This document shows, one piece after another, positions 1-14,243 of a stretch of DNA of 64,000 nt. The translations under genes and the position numbers were made by a program. The DNA comes from Molossus alvarezi (Eukaryota; Chordata; Mammalia; Chiroptera; Molossidae): assembly GCA_037176705.1 (NCBI GenBank), contig CM073891.1, positions 95,477,827 through 95,541,826 on the forward strand, in the 5' to 3' direction. Positions within the stretch are counted from its first letter, which is position 1. Each line of letters opens with the position of its first letter. The notes below the pieces were generated by a model, which was not told where the DNA came from, did not search any database, and saw nothing but the letters and a program-made list of their open reading frames with translations.

Positions 1-3000
1 AGCATCACCAGGCAGCAGGAGGGTGAGCAGGCCTGGACCGGGGTTCCTTGGGACAAGATGGGTGTGGCCGGCCAGCCAGGGCTGGTCTGAGTGGAGGAGG
101 GGGTTTTACTGAGCAGAAAGGGCAGATCCAGGGCCAGGAGAGGCCCGGTACCACCCTGACAATCCCCACCCTCTACAGGTGAGGCCAGCTCTCAGGACAT
201 GACCGCACAGGTGACCAGCCCATCTGGGAAGATAGAAGCCGCAGAGATCGTCGAGGGGGAGGACAGCGCATACAGCGTGCGCTTTGTGCCCCAGGAGATG
301 GGGCCCCATACGGTCACTGTCAAGTACCGTGGCCAGCATGTGCCTGGCAGCCCCTTTCAGTTCACTGTGGGGCCACTGGGTGAAGGCGGTGCCCATAAGG
401 TGCGAGCTGGAGGCACTGGGCTGGAGCGAGGTGTGGCCAGCGTGCCAGGTGAGGAGCAGGTGGCCAGGAGGGGAGACGGGGGTAGGGCAGCCAACAGGAT
501 GGGTGGTGGTGCTGAGGAGCCACTGCTGCCCTGCTCTGTCTCCAGCTGAGTTCAGCATCTGGACGCGAGAAGCAGGCGCTGGGGGCCTGTCTATTGCCGT
601 GGAAGGTCCTAGCAAGGCAGAGATTGCATTTGAGGACCGGAAAGATGGCTCCTGCGGAGTCTCCTATGTCGTCCAGGAGCCAGGTGGGTGTCCACCACGG
701 GGTGGAGCTGGACCTGCCTGACCTCTCTGCCTGGGTTTCTGCTCACTGATCCGACAGGTTCTCGGGGCTACACAACTGACTCTCCCTGCGCCCCTGCTCT
801 CTGCCCCGTCTCCTTCCACCCCACACCCCTGGGAATGGGTGTCTGTCTCCAGAGCTGAACCCTGACCCAAAAGCCTGTCCTGGGATGAGGTGGAGGTGGA
901 GGCGGTTCACCCTGCCCGGTGCCAGTTCTGGGCTGGTGCTGACTGGCTCTCCCTCCCCAGGTGACTATGAGGTCTCCATCAAGTTCAACGATGAGCACAT
1001 CCCAGACAGCCCCTTTGTGGTGCCCGTGGCCTCCCTGTCAGATGACGCGCGACGCCTCACTGTCACCAGCCTCCAGGTGTGTGTCTGGGAGTGGGGCCCT
1101 CGGCCACCCTGAGAGATGGGCAGGAGTCAAGGATGGCAGGCCCATGTGGCCAGGGGCTTAGCACATTCCTTGGATGGGCCAGATAGATATTCCCTCTCTT
1201 CCAGATTCTGTACAGTACAGGGGGTTCCATGTCCCCTTCTAGCTGTCCCTAAGGGCCCTCTTATTGGCCTCAGGAGCCCTTGTGTCTCTCCTCATGGCCC
1301 CCTCTAGAACTGGACTCCATGCCCCATCCCCAGGCTCGTGTCCCGATTGGTCCACCTCCTCCGGGGAGGGCCCTCAGGCTAGTCCACACTCTGTAGCCTC
1401 CTCTGAGCTACCTGGTGCTCGCAGTCCACACAGCACTGTCTTCTCAGCCATCAGGCCCACTTCACAGTGTCTGGGTCTCACGCCCTCAGCCAGGACAGGG
1501 CACATCACCTCTCATCCTCCCTGTGTCCAGCACAGGCGAGTGCCCCAGCTTCTAACAGGGGGATGCTGAGGACATGATCCAGCCCCCACCTCCCATCTCA
1601 TTCTTGTTGAGAGCCTCCCTGACCTGGGCCAGCAGCAGGGCCAGGCTAGGGTGGGAGGTGGGAGCTCCAGGCTGGGGTGCAGTGAGCAGTGTCAGGCTGC
1701 AGAGGGCACTCTGGGCCCTCCCAGGAGTCTTAGCATCCCCTGTGGTCCCTGCAGGAGACGGGACTCAAGGTGAACCAGCCAGCGTCCTTTGCGGTGCAGC
1801 TGAATGGTGCCCGGGGCGTGATCGATGCCAGGGTGCACACGCCCTCGGGGGCGGTGGAGGAGTGCTACGTCTCGGAGCTGGACAGTGGTGAGCTGGCCCC
1901 CCTGCCACTCCTGCCAGGCTAGGACCTTCTGGGAACAAGAAGGGAAGGACAAGGGCTCACCCACTATCCTTCTACTCCACAGACAAGCACACCATCCGCT
2001 TCATCCCCCACGAGAATGGTGTCCACTCCATTGATGTCAAGTTCAACGGTGCACACATCCCTGGCAGTCCCTTCAAGATCCGTGTTGGGGAGCAGAGCCA
2101 GGCAGGGGACCCAGGCTTGGTGTCAGCCTATGGTCCCGGGCTTGAGGGAGGCACTACAGGTGAGTGACTGGGGCTGGGGAGAAGTGAATATTGGGGTGCT
2201 CAGCCTCTAGTCCCATACTATGCTGCCCCATCCCAGCTCTGGGCCCAAGCCCTTCCTGCTCACAGCCTTGCTACCTCTGGCCCCCAGGCGTCTCATCAGA
2301 GTTCATCGTCAACACCCTGAATGCGGGCTCCGGTGCTTTGTCTGTCACCATTGACGGCCCCTCCAAGGTGCAGCTTGACTGTCGGGAGTGTCCTGAGGGC
2401 CATGTGGTGACTTACACTCCCATGGCCCCTGGCAACTACCTCATTGCCATCAAGTATGGTGGTCCCCAGCATATCGTGGGCAGCCCCTTCAAGGCCAAAG
2501 TCACAGGTGAGTGCCCGGGGAGGGGAGGTCCCTCAAGCACAACCTGTAGCCCAGCCTCCCTGGATGGCTCCAGCGGCCATTCACATCAGGGTCACAGTCT
2601 GCCCCAAACAGCCCGGTCAAGTTACCAGGAATAAGATGGGCCTGGCTTTACACAGCACACGATTCGCCATATTCTACATGTGGAGTCCTAAAGAATCATT
2701 AAAAAAAATGTTTTTCTTTATTGATTTGAGAGAGGAAGGGAGAGGGGGAGAGAGATAGAAACATCCATGAGAGAGAACATCGATTGGCTGCCTCCTGCGT
2801 GCCCCCCACCGGGGATTTGGCCCACAACCTGGGCATGTGCCCTGACCGGGAATCGAACCAGTGACCTCTTGGTGCATAGGTTGATGCTTAACCACTGAAC
2901 CTCACCGGCCGGGCTAGAATCATTTTAAAAAATCAAATCCTTCCTCTTTATTGTTGTCCATCACTTGTTTAATCTTTTCCCTGAGGTGGCTCCCCACACT

Positions 3001-3855
3001 TTAGCTTAACTTTCTGCCCTCCTGGCTTCAAAAAAGACAGAGCTCAGTAAATATTTAGCAAGCTTTGGTTTTGGAAGCTCCGTGTTCCTTTTTAAAGCAA
3101 GACTCTTACCCTGTGATTCGAGTTTCCGGACGGAGCCATCAGAGGCCAGGCCTCAGGGCACTCCTGCCGTGGCAGCGGGAACCCAGGCTCACGAGCAGTG
3201 GGTTGTCGCTCCTCGGGCGCTGCAGCTGAGGGAGGGAGTGTGGCCCGTGACCGAGTCCCACGGGGCTGTCAGTGCCGGCTGAGGGCCTGCTGTCTGGAGA
3301 AGAGCAGACCTCTGACCCGCTATCCCACTCTGCCCTCAGGTCCTCGGCTGTCTGGAGGCCACAGCCTTCATGAAACGTCCACGGTTCTGGTGGAAACAGT
3401 GACCAAGTCGTCCTCCAGCCGGGGCTCTAGCTACAGTTCCATCCCCAAGTTCTCCTCAGATGCCAGCAAGGTGGTGACACGGGGCCCCGGGCTGTCCCAG
3501 GCCTTTGTGGGCCAGAAGAACTCCTTCACCGTGGACTGCAGCAAAGCAGGCATGCCGAGGGGGAGATGGGCGGTCGCCTAGGGAGGGCAAGGGGGCAGGA
3601 ATGGGGGGCAGGGGCTGCTGTGGGCAAGGGTCCCTGGTCTGAGTGCACCCACCCTGCCTCCCTCTAGGCACCAACATGATGATGGTGGGTGTGCATGGGC
3701 CCAAGACCCCCTGTGAGGAGGTATACGTGAAGCACATGGGCAACCGGGTATACAACGTCACCTACACCGTCAAGGAGAAAGGGGACTACATCCTCATCGT
3801 CAAGTGGGGCGACGAGAGCGTCCCCGGAAGCCCCTTCAAAGTCAATGTGCCCTGA
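1..3855 (+). CDS. FLNC: Filamin C, C-terminal part (gene starts left of window)
   Basis: Large actin-crosslinking protein of striated muscle. Exons read here: 1-22, 179-448, 546-683, 961-1076, 1755-1887, 1983-2159, 2288-2506, 3340-3549 and 3668-3855. All phases join and give 490 residues and a TGA stop. The first exon ends SITRQQE, the end of the insertion in Ig repeat 20 that separates filamin C from filamins A and B. Next come the end of repeat 20 ([10 protein letters not shown]), repeat 21 ([14 protein letters not shown]), repeat 22 ([12 protein letters not shown]), repeat 23 ([13 protein letters not shown]), the Ser-rich hinge 2 in exon 3340-3549, and repeat 24, the dimerisation domain, ending GSPFKVNVP. 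Repeats 19-21 of filamins bind integrin beta tails and other membrane partners (family knowledge). The last intron uses a GC donor (3550-3551). Identity is near certain from the sequence alone. Confidence 0.98.
2698..2916 (-). mobile_element. VES-type tRNA-derived SINE in FLNC intron
   Basis: Poly-T at the left, then a GA-rich tail region, then the reverse of the tRNA-like head ending in CTCACCGGCCGGGCT. The B-box-like part (GGGAATCGAACCAGTGACC) is visible. It sits in the 0.8-kb intron before the hinge-2 exon. Confidence 0.9.
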
Positions 3856-4570
3856 ATCCCAGAAGTGCCTCCCCCAGCCTCAGCCCTCACCTCTGGCCAA
3901 ACACACACTCACATACACACACACAGATGGGTCATACCCAGATGCACACGTGCACAATCAGATACCACAAACACCTGCCTTGAGGTGTGAAATGAATGGC
4001 ACTGCCTCTTCAGCCCGCCAAGCGCCCAGGGGTTAGAGGCCTTTTCTGACTCAGGACAGTGTCCCTCCCCTTGCATGTGACATGAGGGCGGACTGGGGAT
4101 TCAGGTGGGTCAGGGAAGCCCTGAGTTTTCTGGTGGGGCTGAGGCCAGTGGGGCAGCACATGTTTGGGGGTGTCTGTGTGTGTGAGAGAGGGCACCCTCA
4201 AACCTCACCGCTGGCCGGGCCTCTTTGCATGGAGGCGTGCATCCGGCCCCTCTGGTGGCTACCACCCCAGTGTGTTACGGACTTGGAAACGAAGCACAAT
4301 CGTTGGAGAAAAAGGACCCAGAACGAGCTACAACGTTGGCACATGGCCTGGCTCGGGGCGATTTACATCCCAGCCAGGCTTCCTGGGGGACAGATTTCTC
4401 TCTCTTTCTCTCTCCTTTTTTTTATGGTTGCACAGCTCTGCCCCATGGGGGGCCTTTTTTACACACTGCGAGGCCCAGCTTTCTGGGGGGACTTTTGCAC
4501 ATGTCATGTGGCTCAGCTGGGAGCCATCTAGGTGGAAAACTCCAAATAAAGTGCGGCCTGTCGCAGAGGC
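3856..4570 (+). other. FLNC: FLNC 3' untranslated region
   Basis: Sequence from the FLNC stop to about 20 bases past the AATAAA at 4545-4550. It holds a short CA-rich stretch near 3900-3925 and no open reading frame of note. The exact cleavage point is inferred. Confidence 0.8.
4545..4550 (+). terminator. FLNC: FLNC poly(A) signal AATAAA
   Basis: Canonical AATAAA about 690 bases after the FLNC stop codon, followed by the GT-rich stretch usual downstream of a cleavage site. Confidence 0.85.
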
Positions 4571-6589
4571 GTGGCTGTTCCTTATGCGAGTGCGCTCCGT
4601 GGCCACCTTCTGGCCCACTGACATTAAATCAGGCCCCGGGAGGCAGAGACCAGCAGGCTGCCCCCTGGAGGACTGACCCAGGCCAAGGGGGAAGGGCCTG
4701 GGGCAGCGGTGGGTCATATATTTGGTGAAGTCTGAGAAGTTGGTAAAATGTTCACAGAAATAACCAGGAATTGGGGGGGCGTAGTTTAGTTAAGGATGTG
4801 GGATCCATCCTGAGATTCCTGGAGAGCTGGGAGATGGGACAGGGAGGTGGACACTGTCCTGGAAGACTTCCCTAGGACCACTGGGAGGCCAGTTTCTACT
4901 CGGCCTGACCTCAAGGATGTTCTCCAAATTAGGACCTTAAAACATGAGTGCGGACTCAGACAGGGATTCTCCTCATCCAGCAGGCAGGCAGGACCACACC
5001 CAGAAACTCCAGCCAGGTCCTGGGTCAAGACAGGGCCTCCCTGCCCCCTAGCCTCTCACTAGCCTCCCCTCACCCCAGCCTCTCACTAGCCTCCCTGGCC
5101 CACAGCCTCTTTGATCATCTCCCTGATGCATCAGCCTCTCTGGCCCCTGCAGGCTCCCTCCAACCCACTCTCCATGTTGCAGGGAGATGGGATCACATTA
5201 AAGAGATTATGCCCCTCTCCAACTCAGGGCCCTTCTGTGACTCCCTCCTACTGCGGGTTAATGTCTATTCTTCCTAACAAGGCCTCCAGGTTCAGGTCCA
5301 ACTTCCCCACCTGTTCATTCCAGAAGCCCCAAGTCAGGCAGTGTGCTCATTCCCCACGGTGGCCTCCAGCTTTAATCCCTCTTCACAGCCTATAGTTTCC
5401 CAGGCCCCATGTGGCTGTTTGGGCCTCTGCCAGAGAACACCCTTGCTTCTCCACCTTCTTCATCTTCCTATCCAATAGGAAGCTCTCCTGGACCCCTTCT
5501 GGACCAGCCCCCAGCTCCCATATCCCCCAGGACATGTCTCTAACTGCCATTTGCTACCCTGGTCTGTGGCCATGTATCCACCTTCCCCACCAGACTGAGC
5601 TCCCCAACCCTGGCAGGTCTGACACAGGCAGGTGGGATGAATGAATAAATGAACAAGCAACTTAGTAGCCAGAGCAGAGCAAAGAAGCATTTCACCCAAC
5701 TGACTCCCCAATTCTTAGGACGATCCCTAGACATTTCAGCTCGTGATGGTGGGTCAACTCCAAAGGCCCCTCCTCACCTCTTCACTTAGTAGCCTATCTG
5801 CCTCCTTGCTCCTCTTTTAAGTTCTTTTCCTTCCCTCTCCCTCATTTGCTCTAAATACAGCCCCTTCAAAACCTCATTTTCTGTATGTCTACTCCCTCCT
5901 TGGGATATATTTTACTCTCCCCTCAGTCCTGAGGGAGCTGCTTGAAGACAGAAATCGTATTTTATCAAGCTTGTCCTCAGCCTCTTCTGGCCACATTTGG
6001 TAAACGCCAGCTGAATGAAGGAGTGTGTGATAGAGCCTAGTTCCATATTTGATCTCACAGACCCTCCGAGGTGAGATCTATTCTTTTAAGTATCCGACCA
6101 CTCATAGCCATTAAAGGCCAGTTCTGCGCCAGGCACTGAGCCAGGTACTTCCACACATACTGCTTCTCTATGCCCTCCCTCTGCCTCACCCCTAAATGTG
6201 AGAGTTTTCCTGCATGATTTGCTGTCCTCCTCTTGTGCACTGATGTGTTTCTAGAGATCCGGCCCAGCTGCTCTCTCCCAACCACAGTATGGCCCTGGGT
6301 GCTGAGCACTTATGGGCTCCATCTCACTTAATTCCAACAGCCCATGAGGTGGGCATACTGTTATTTGAAGAAAACAAGGCCCTCAGAATGGTGGTGATGA
6401 GCCCAAATCATACCCCTAGGTAGCAGGACCGAGATTCAAACCAGATGTGCCCAAATGCTGAGCCTATTAATATAAACAACCAGTAGACCAGACCATCTCG
6501 ATGTTAAGTGCTCTAAACTCCCAAACACCATGCCTGGCATCATACCAGATGCCAGGGTGCCTGTTTGTTAAAAGGAGGAGGAAAGTCCC
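4571..6589. other. Intergenic, FLNC to SINE cluster; no gene seen
   Basis: About 2 kb of mostly unique, pyrimidine-rich sequence. I see no exon with conserved-looking protein. About 6290-6465 has the form of a reversed MIR fragment (CATGAGGTGGGCATACTG, then a gap and a pattern of cumulated codon-less bases). The rest I cannot assign. Confidence 0.5.
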
Positions 6590-7345
6590 AGCTGGGTGGC
6601 TCAGTTGGAGCGTCATCCCGTACACCAAAAGGTTGCAGGTTCAGCCCTGGCCGGTTTGGTGCAGCGGTTGGAGCGTCGGCCTGCGGTACTGAGAGACCCG
6701 GGTTCGGTTCCCGATAAGGGCACGTACCTCGGTTGCAGTTTGTCCCCGGCCCTGGTTGGTCGTGCGGGTGGCAGCCACTCGATGTGTCCCTTCACTCGAT
6801 GTTTCTCTCTCTCTCTCTTCCTCTCTCTCCCTCCCGCTCTATCTGAATAAAAAATGGAAAAATGTCCTCGGGTGAGGATAAAAAAAAAAAAAAACTAGAA
6901 AAAAACAAAAAAAAACAAAAGGTTGCAGGTTCAATTCCCAGTCAGGGCACATACCTAGGTTGTGCATTCGATCCTCGGTCAGGGTGCAGAAGGGAAGCAA
7001 CCAATCAAAGTTTCTCATATCAATGTTTCTTTCTCTCTCTCCCTTCCTCTCTCTCTAAAAATCAATAAAAAGCCCTGGCCGGTTTGGCTCAGCGGTTAGA
7101 GCGTCGGCCTGCGGTCTGGAGAGGTCCGGGTTCGGTTCCCGCTAAGGGCATGTACCTCGGTTGCAGTTTGTCCCCGGCCCTGGTTGGTCGTGCGGGTGGC
7201 AGCCACTCCATGTGTCCCTTTCACATCGATGTTTCTCTCTCTCTCTCTGTTCCTCTCTCTCCCTCCCACTCTACCTGAACAAAAAATGAAAAAATGTCCT
7301 CGGGTGAGGATAAAAAAAAAAAAAAAAAAATCAATAAAAACACAT
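6590..7345 (+). mobile_element. Three SINEs, two inserted into an older one
   Basis: An older SINE copy runs from 6590 to about 7070 and is interrupted by a young VES copy at 6642-6897. The break is flanked by the duplicated target AAAAGGTTGCAGGTTCA (6626-6642 and about 6917-6933). A further full VES copy at 7072-7330 follows, inserted in the older copy's tail, with AATCAATAAAA repeated on both sides. The young copies carry the typical VES end GAGGATAAAAA. Confidence 0.88.
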
Positions 7346-8020
7346 ACCCAGGTGAGGATTCTTTTTAAAAAAAGGAAGGAAGAAAGAGTGGACCTTTCTT
7401 CTTCAGCATGTTCATCTCACAAAGCTCACTCAGGAGTATTATTCCTATCCACCTAGTTGCACAGGCCAGAAGCCTGGAAGTCCCCTGGGTCTCTCTCACT
7501 CCCCAAACACATCCAATCCAAAAACCAGTTTTGTCCATTCTATCTCAAAACATCTCAACTCCATCTGCTTCTACACATTCCCCATGATTACTGCCTGAGT
7601 TCTGGCCACATCAACTCTTACCACATGGTGTCTCCTCCTTCAGGCTTGTCCCTACACAGCACCGTCACAATGCTATCTCTAAAACATGAATCTGGTGATA
7701 TTTTCTCGTTTGATATCCTTTGGCGGCTTCAGCATAACTTTATCCCCAGGATAATTTGCAGATTTTTTATTTTTTATTGAAGGCACTTACGCTCTCTGGC
7801 CACTAAGCCTTTGCACAGGCTGTTCCTCTTCCTAGAACACCCTCCTGTCCTCGTTTCTATCCCCTTCATCCTCCTGGCAACCTTTTTGAGTGCCCCCTTT
7901 CCCATGGGTCAGTTACCACTGATAGTGCTTCCACGTACTTCTCACATTTTAGCAATTAACACATTGCTTTGCAATTGTCTGTTCACTAGACTCAACCTCC
8001 CTAGACAGTAACATCATTAA

Positions 8021-8124
8021 CTTGCTCACCCTTTTATTTTTTTTATTTTTTTATTTATTTTTTAATCCTCATCCGAGGACATTTTTCCATTTTTTGTACA
8101 GACAGAGTGGGAGGGAGAGAGAGG

Positions 8125-8178
<54 letters not shown>

Positions 8179-8351
8179 TCGACGTGAAGGGACACATAGA
8201 GTGGCTGCCACCCGCACGACCAACCAGGGCCGGGGACAAACTGCAACCGAGGTACGTGCCCTTAGAGGGAACCGAACCCGGGCCTCTCCGGACCGCAGGC
8301 GGACGCTCTAACCGCTGAGCCCAAACCGGCCAGGTTGCTCACCCTTTTATT
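8021..8351 (-). mobile_element. VES SINE with clear target-site duplication
   Basis: Reversed VES copy, from the poly-T/A region at 8035 to CAAACCGGCCAGG at about 8333, including a (GA)n run at 8127-8172. TTGCTCACCCTTTTATT is present on both sides (8020-8037 and 8334-8350), a 17-base target duplication that marks a recent insertion. Confidence 0.93.
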
Positions 8352-8499
8352 AAACAATATGTAGTCATTGTTAACTATGTGCCATATATACACGACAGAG
8401 ACCCAGACCTTGCCTTCGACAACAGAAACTGTCTTCTTTGGAGATTTCGGGGTCTAACACCTGTAGGCTCAACACCTTTGTCGCACAATCGAAGGTCCA

Positions 8500-8741
8500 T
8501 TGCCAACCCGTGATGCCGCGCGGACTTCTGGGAGTCGTAGTCTCCGGATTCGAGCCACTCTTTATGGCGCAGGCCATAAGTATTGAGGCCGTTTTGCTAT
8601 TAATGCGCATGTCCCAGGAGGCGGAGTGGTGGAACTGCGCATGCCTAAAGGGTGGGGGTGTGAGCGAAAAGGCGGCGCGCTGTGGAGGCGGGGATTCGAG
8701 GACTTCAGGCGTTCGCAGCTGAGCGCTGTGTGTCTGCTAGG
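8500..8741 (+). promoter_or_regulatory. ATP6V1F: ATP6V1F CpG-rich TATA-less promoter
   Basis: GC- and CpG-rich sequence just upstream of the ATP6V1F start. At 8524-8541 it carries ACTTCTGGGAGTCGTAGT, the reverse of a ZNF143-type ACTAC..CTCCCAG element. Two TGCGCATG motifs (8604-8611 and 8636-8644) resemble NRF1 sites. No TATA box is visible. This is the usual make-up of a housekeeping promoter. The start of transcription is not resolved. Confidence 0.7.
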
Positions 8742-10987
8742 ATGGCGGGTAGGGGGAAGCTTATTGCGGTGATCGGGGACGAGGACACGGTGACCGGCTT
8801 CCTGCTGGGCGGCATAGGGGAGCTTAACAAGAACCGCCACCCTAATTTCCTGGTGGTGGAGAAGGATACGACCATCAATGAGATCGAAGACACTTTCCGG
8901 TACGGTAGCCGCGAGGCCTGAAAGGGAACCTCTGCTGCCTGGTGGGAGCCCCGGAGAGGGCGGGGGCGGCGCGGGGCCTCCAGACCCTGGCCCGAGTGTG
9001 AGGTCCCGGCCCCGAGGGTCAGGGGAATCGGCCCACCGCCTCTTCGCGAGTGGAGGCCTCCGCTCCCCAAATTCCCTTTGGAGGCTTTGTCGGGTTTATG
9101 AGTTCCCACTTCATGTGACTGTGTGTCAGGAGAGAAGGGGAACAGAGCTCGTGACGGGCGCCGCCCCTCGGGCAGTCCGACTGCCGAGGTTGGGCCTGCA
9201 GAGCGCCCAGCCCCGGGTGCGGCCCGTCCGCGGGGTTTCCCAGTTCACCCGTGGAGCAGGCTCCGTGTATTGCAAGTCTCCGCTCTTTTGCGAGTTGACC
9301 CGAAAAGGAACCACACCCCCATGAACCCCTGGCGGCCCTGGGCTCGGGCTTTCTTGTATTCTCGTCTCCCTTCGAGGTTAACAATCGTCCTGTAAGGTCG
9401 GGGTCATTCGGACTTACAGGTGAGAGCACGAAAGCCCAGAGATGGTAAGGCACGTACCGAAGTCACGATTTGGAAGAGACAGAGCAGGAATTTGAACCCA
9501 GTCCCAAACCTTTCTGCCTCTCTTAAGCCGGGTCCACAATCTGCTTGTGCCGCCCTCCCCAGTTTGTTTTGGAATTTTCCAAGGTCTTTAGCGCAGCGGG
9601 AAGAATATCAGTACTGTGTCCTGTCTTCTGCAGACCTGTCCCTGAATTCAGGCAGTGTCCTGGTGACTAGAATTCAGAATGCCAACCCCTGTTCTTCCCT
9701 TCACCCCTTCTCTGGGCCCTTGTTGCCAAGTCTCAGGAACAAAGGCTCTCACCTGTTTCTCCCTAAACAGCCCAGCCCTGAGCTGCCCAGTTGAGACTGG
9801 TTCCCGTTGCCTGGGGTATAGTAGGCCCTGACCTGGGAGGCTGATCTCTAAGCAGTCTGGTAAAGGGACCCAGGTTGCCGTGGGAGGACAAATTTTACCT
9901 TAAGAACTTGCCATATTTCCAACCCAAAGGGACCTCAGAGGTCAAGTCTAACTTACCATAGTGTCTGGCACCAAGTGCTCAGTAAATATATTTTTTAAAA
10001 TTATTACTATTAAATGTATTGGGGTTACATTGGTTAATAACATCATGTAAGTTTCAGGTGTGCAACTTTGTAATACAAAGTAAGTAGTTTTAATGGATAA
10101 ATGAATGAATGAGTGGGTGATCACAGAAGGGAAGATCCATTGCCAGGTTCCCTCTGTGTGGAAAGTGTGATTCCTTCATTACTGATTTTTTATCTACTAT
10201 GTTGTGTTCTTGGCTCATGCCAAACTTCCCCAGTGATTTGTCCCTGCCCTCATCAGCATAGACCTTGAGGCCTTTAGTCGTCTTACCAACCCCCTTTTAA
10301 AAATGTAATGTTTTCCTTTGGAATGTTAATGTGTTCATGTGGTATGCAAATTAATGCTTAAAAGGTATACACATTAAGAAGTCTCATTCCCATCCCTGTC
10401 CTATTCTGCCTCATTTACCTCCCTCCTCCACCCCTGTGGATACCCATTTAGCTTATTTCCACTTTCTTTTTATACAAACGAAAAGGTACAGACATATCTA
10501 TTCTCCCCCTTTGTTACACAAAGGCAGCATATGGAATACACTGCACCCTAGTCTGCATTACCAGTGCACTTGGGAGTTTTCTAAGCAGGGGAGGTAGAAG
10601 CTAACCCTGACCACCATGGTCCTTAGCTTCTGAATGAAATTGATTCTGGAGAGGATGGAGAGTTTAGTGTAGCAACCTTTACCCTTGTCTTCTATGCTTT
10701 CTGGGTGAAGCCCATTTCCCCCTGAAGCCTAACCCGTCGACGCGGAGTGGGCTACCCTGGACTCCCTTTTTATCTCTCCCAACAGGCAGTTTCTAAACCG
10801 GGACGACATTGGCATCATCCTCATCAACCAGTACATTGCAGAGATGGTGCGACATGCACTTGACGCCCACCAGCGCTCCATTCCCGCCGTTCTTGAGATC
10901 CCATCCAAGGAGCACCCCTATGATGCCGCCAAGGACTCCATCCTGCGCAGGGCCAGGGGCATGTTCACAGCTGAAGATCTGCGCTAA
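8742..10987 (+). CDS. ATP6V1F: V-type proton ATPase V1 subunit F
   Basis: Subunit F forms, with subunit D, the central rotor of the cytosolic V1 sector that couples ATP hydrolysis to proton pumping into organelles. Two exons, 8742-8899 and 10786-10987, join within an Arg codon and give 119 residues, the usual length for this subunit. The protein starts [19 protein letters not shown], has the Rossmann-like N-terminal half, and continues through [19 protein letters not shown] to the end FTAEDLR. The intron (8900-10785) holds a reversed MIR piece near 9385-9510 and an old L1 scrap near 9990-10095. The ATG is the only one that gives the family N-terminus. Intact. Confidence 0.98.
9385..9510 (-). 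repeat. MIR fragment in ATP6V1F intron
   Basis: Reversed MIR-like core: acquired-tRNA part and the stretch running into GGAATTTGAACCCAG. Diverged and partial. Confidence 0.5.
9985..10095 (-). mobile_element. Old L1 3'-end fragment
   Basis: AT-rich piece with GGGGTTACATTGGTTAATAA and GTTTCAGGTGTGCAACTTTG, which resembles old L1 3' UTR sequence read in reverse. Short and diverged. Confidence 0.5.
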
Positions 10988-11129
10988 GGGACTCCCCACA
11001 GCCCTACCGCCTCTCCCAGGCTTGCCATCAGCCCCTCTCTAAGTTTTGAGCTTCTGATTTCCAATTCCCTGCCCCTTCCCACTTCGTTGAGAGACTAGAT
11101 GAGGTGCTTCCATGTTGCTGGGCCCTGTC

Positions 11130-11135
11130 ATTAAA
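11130..11135 (+). terminator. ATP6V1F: ATP6V1F poly(A) signal ATTAAA
   Basis: ATTAAA about 145 bases after the stop codon. It is the first plausible signal and gives a short 3' UTR, as usual for this gene. Confidence 0.7.
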
Positions 11136-11424
11136 ATCAAGGTTGGTTAGGGAATAACACTTTCTCCACTACTTCTTCCCTATGCTGTTACACAGTGTCA
11201 TTGTTGATGTTAAATTAAAATAACGTTCTTACTTGTCTTCAAACCGAACCTGGATGCTAGAAAGGATGATGAAATTGATTTCACTGATTTCACGTGGGAT
11301 GAGGCTGTTGGAGGGATTAGATGGGCAGGGCTGGAAAAGGTTGTGCCAAAGATCCAGGTATAGACGAGTTGGACAAGGAAGGTTGTGCCAGAAGGCCATA
11401 ACTCAAGGACAGGTCCTCTGAATT

Positions 11425-11670
11425 AAAAGCAACCAGCTCTGCCCAGTTGGTGTGGCTCGGTGGTTGAGCGTCAACCCATGCACCAAGAGATCGCCAGTTC
11501 GATTCCCGATCAGGGCACATGCCCAGGTTGTGGGCTCAATCCTCAGTTCGGGGCATGTAGGAAGCGGCCAATCAATGTTCTTTCTCATTGCTGTTTCTAT
11601 CTCTCCCTCTCCCTTCCTTTCTCTCTAAAAATCAGTAAAGAGAGAAAAAAAGGCAACCAGCTCTGGCAGG
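11425..11670 (+). mobile_element. SINE between ATP6V1F and ATP6V1FNB
   Basis: Forward tRNA-derived SINE with B-box CAGTTCGATTCCCGATC and an A-rich end. GCAACCAGCTCTG occurs before (about 11429) and after (about 11653) and is the target duplication. Confidence 0.88.
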
Positions 11671-11741
11671 GAGGAACTGGAGACTTGAGCCCAGACCCCT
11701 GGCTCCCCCACTTCAGTTTGTATTGACTGGGGGGGACCTGA

Positions 11742-14060
<2,319 letters not shown>

Positions 14061-14243
14061 CACTGGGCCAGGCAGTGTGCTTCGGAGTGGGAAGAAGAAA
14101 TCACATGCCACCTGGTGGAACGAAGCTGCTGTGTGTCTGTGTGTCTCTGGCTCTTCCAGGCTCTGAGGCTGCGTTCTGGGCCTTTCTGAAATTCCCTCTC
14201 GTGTTTCCTTAACCTCCACTTCTATAACCATCCCTCGGAAGAT

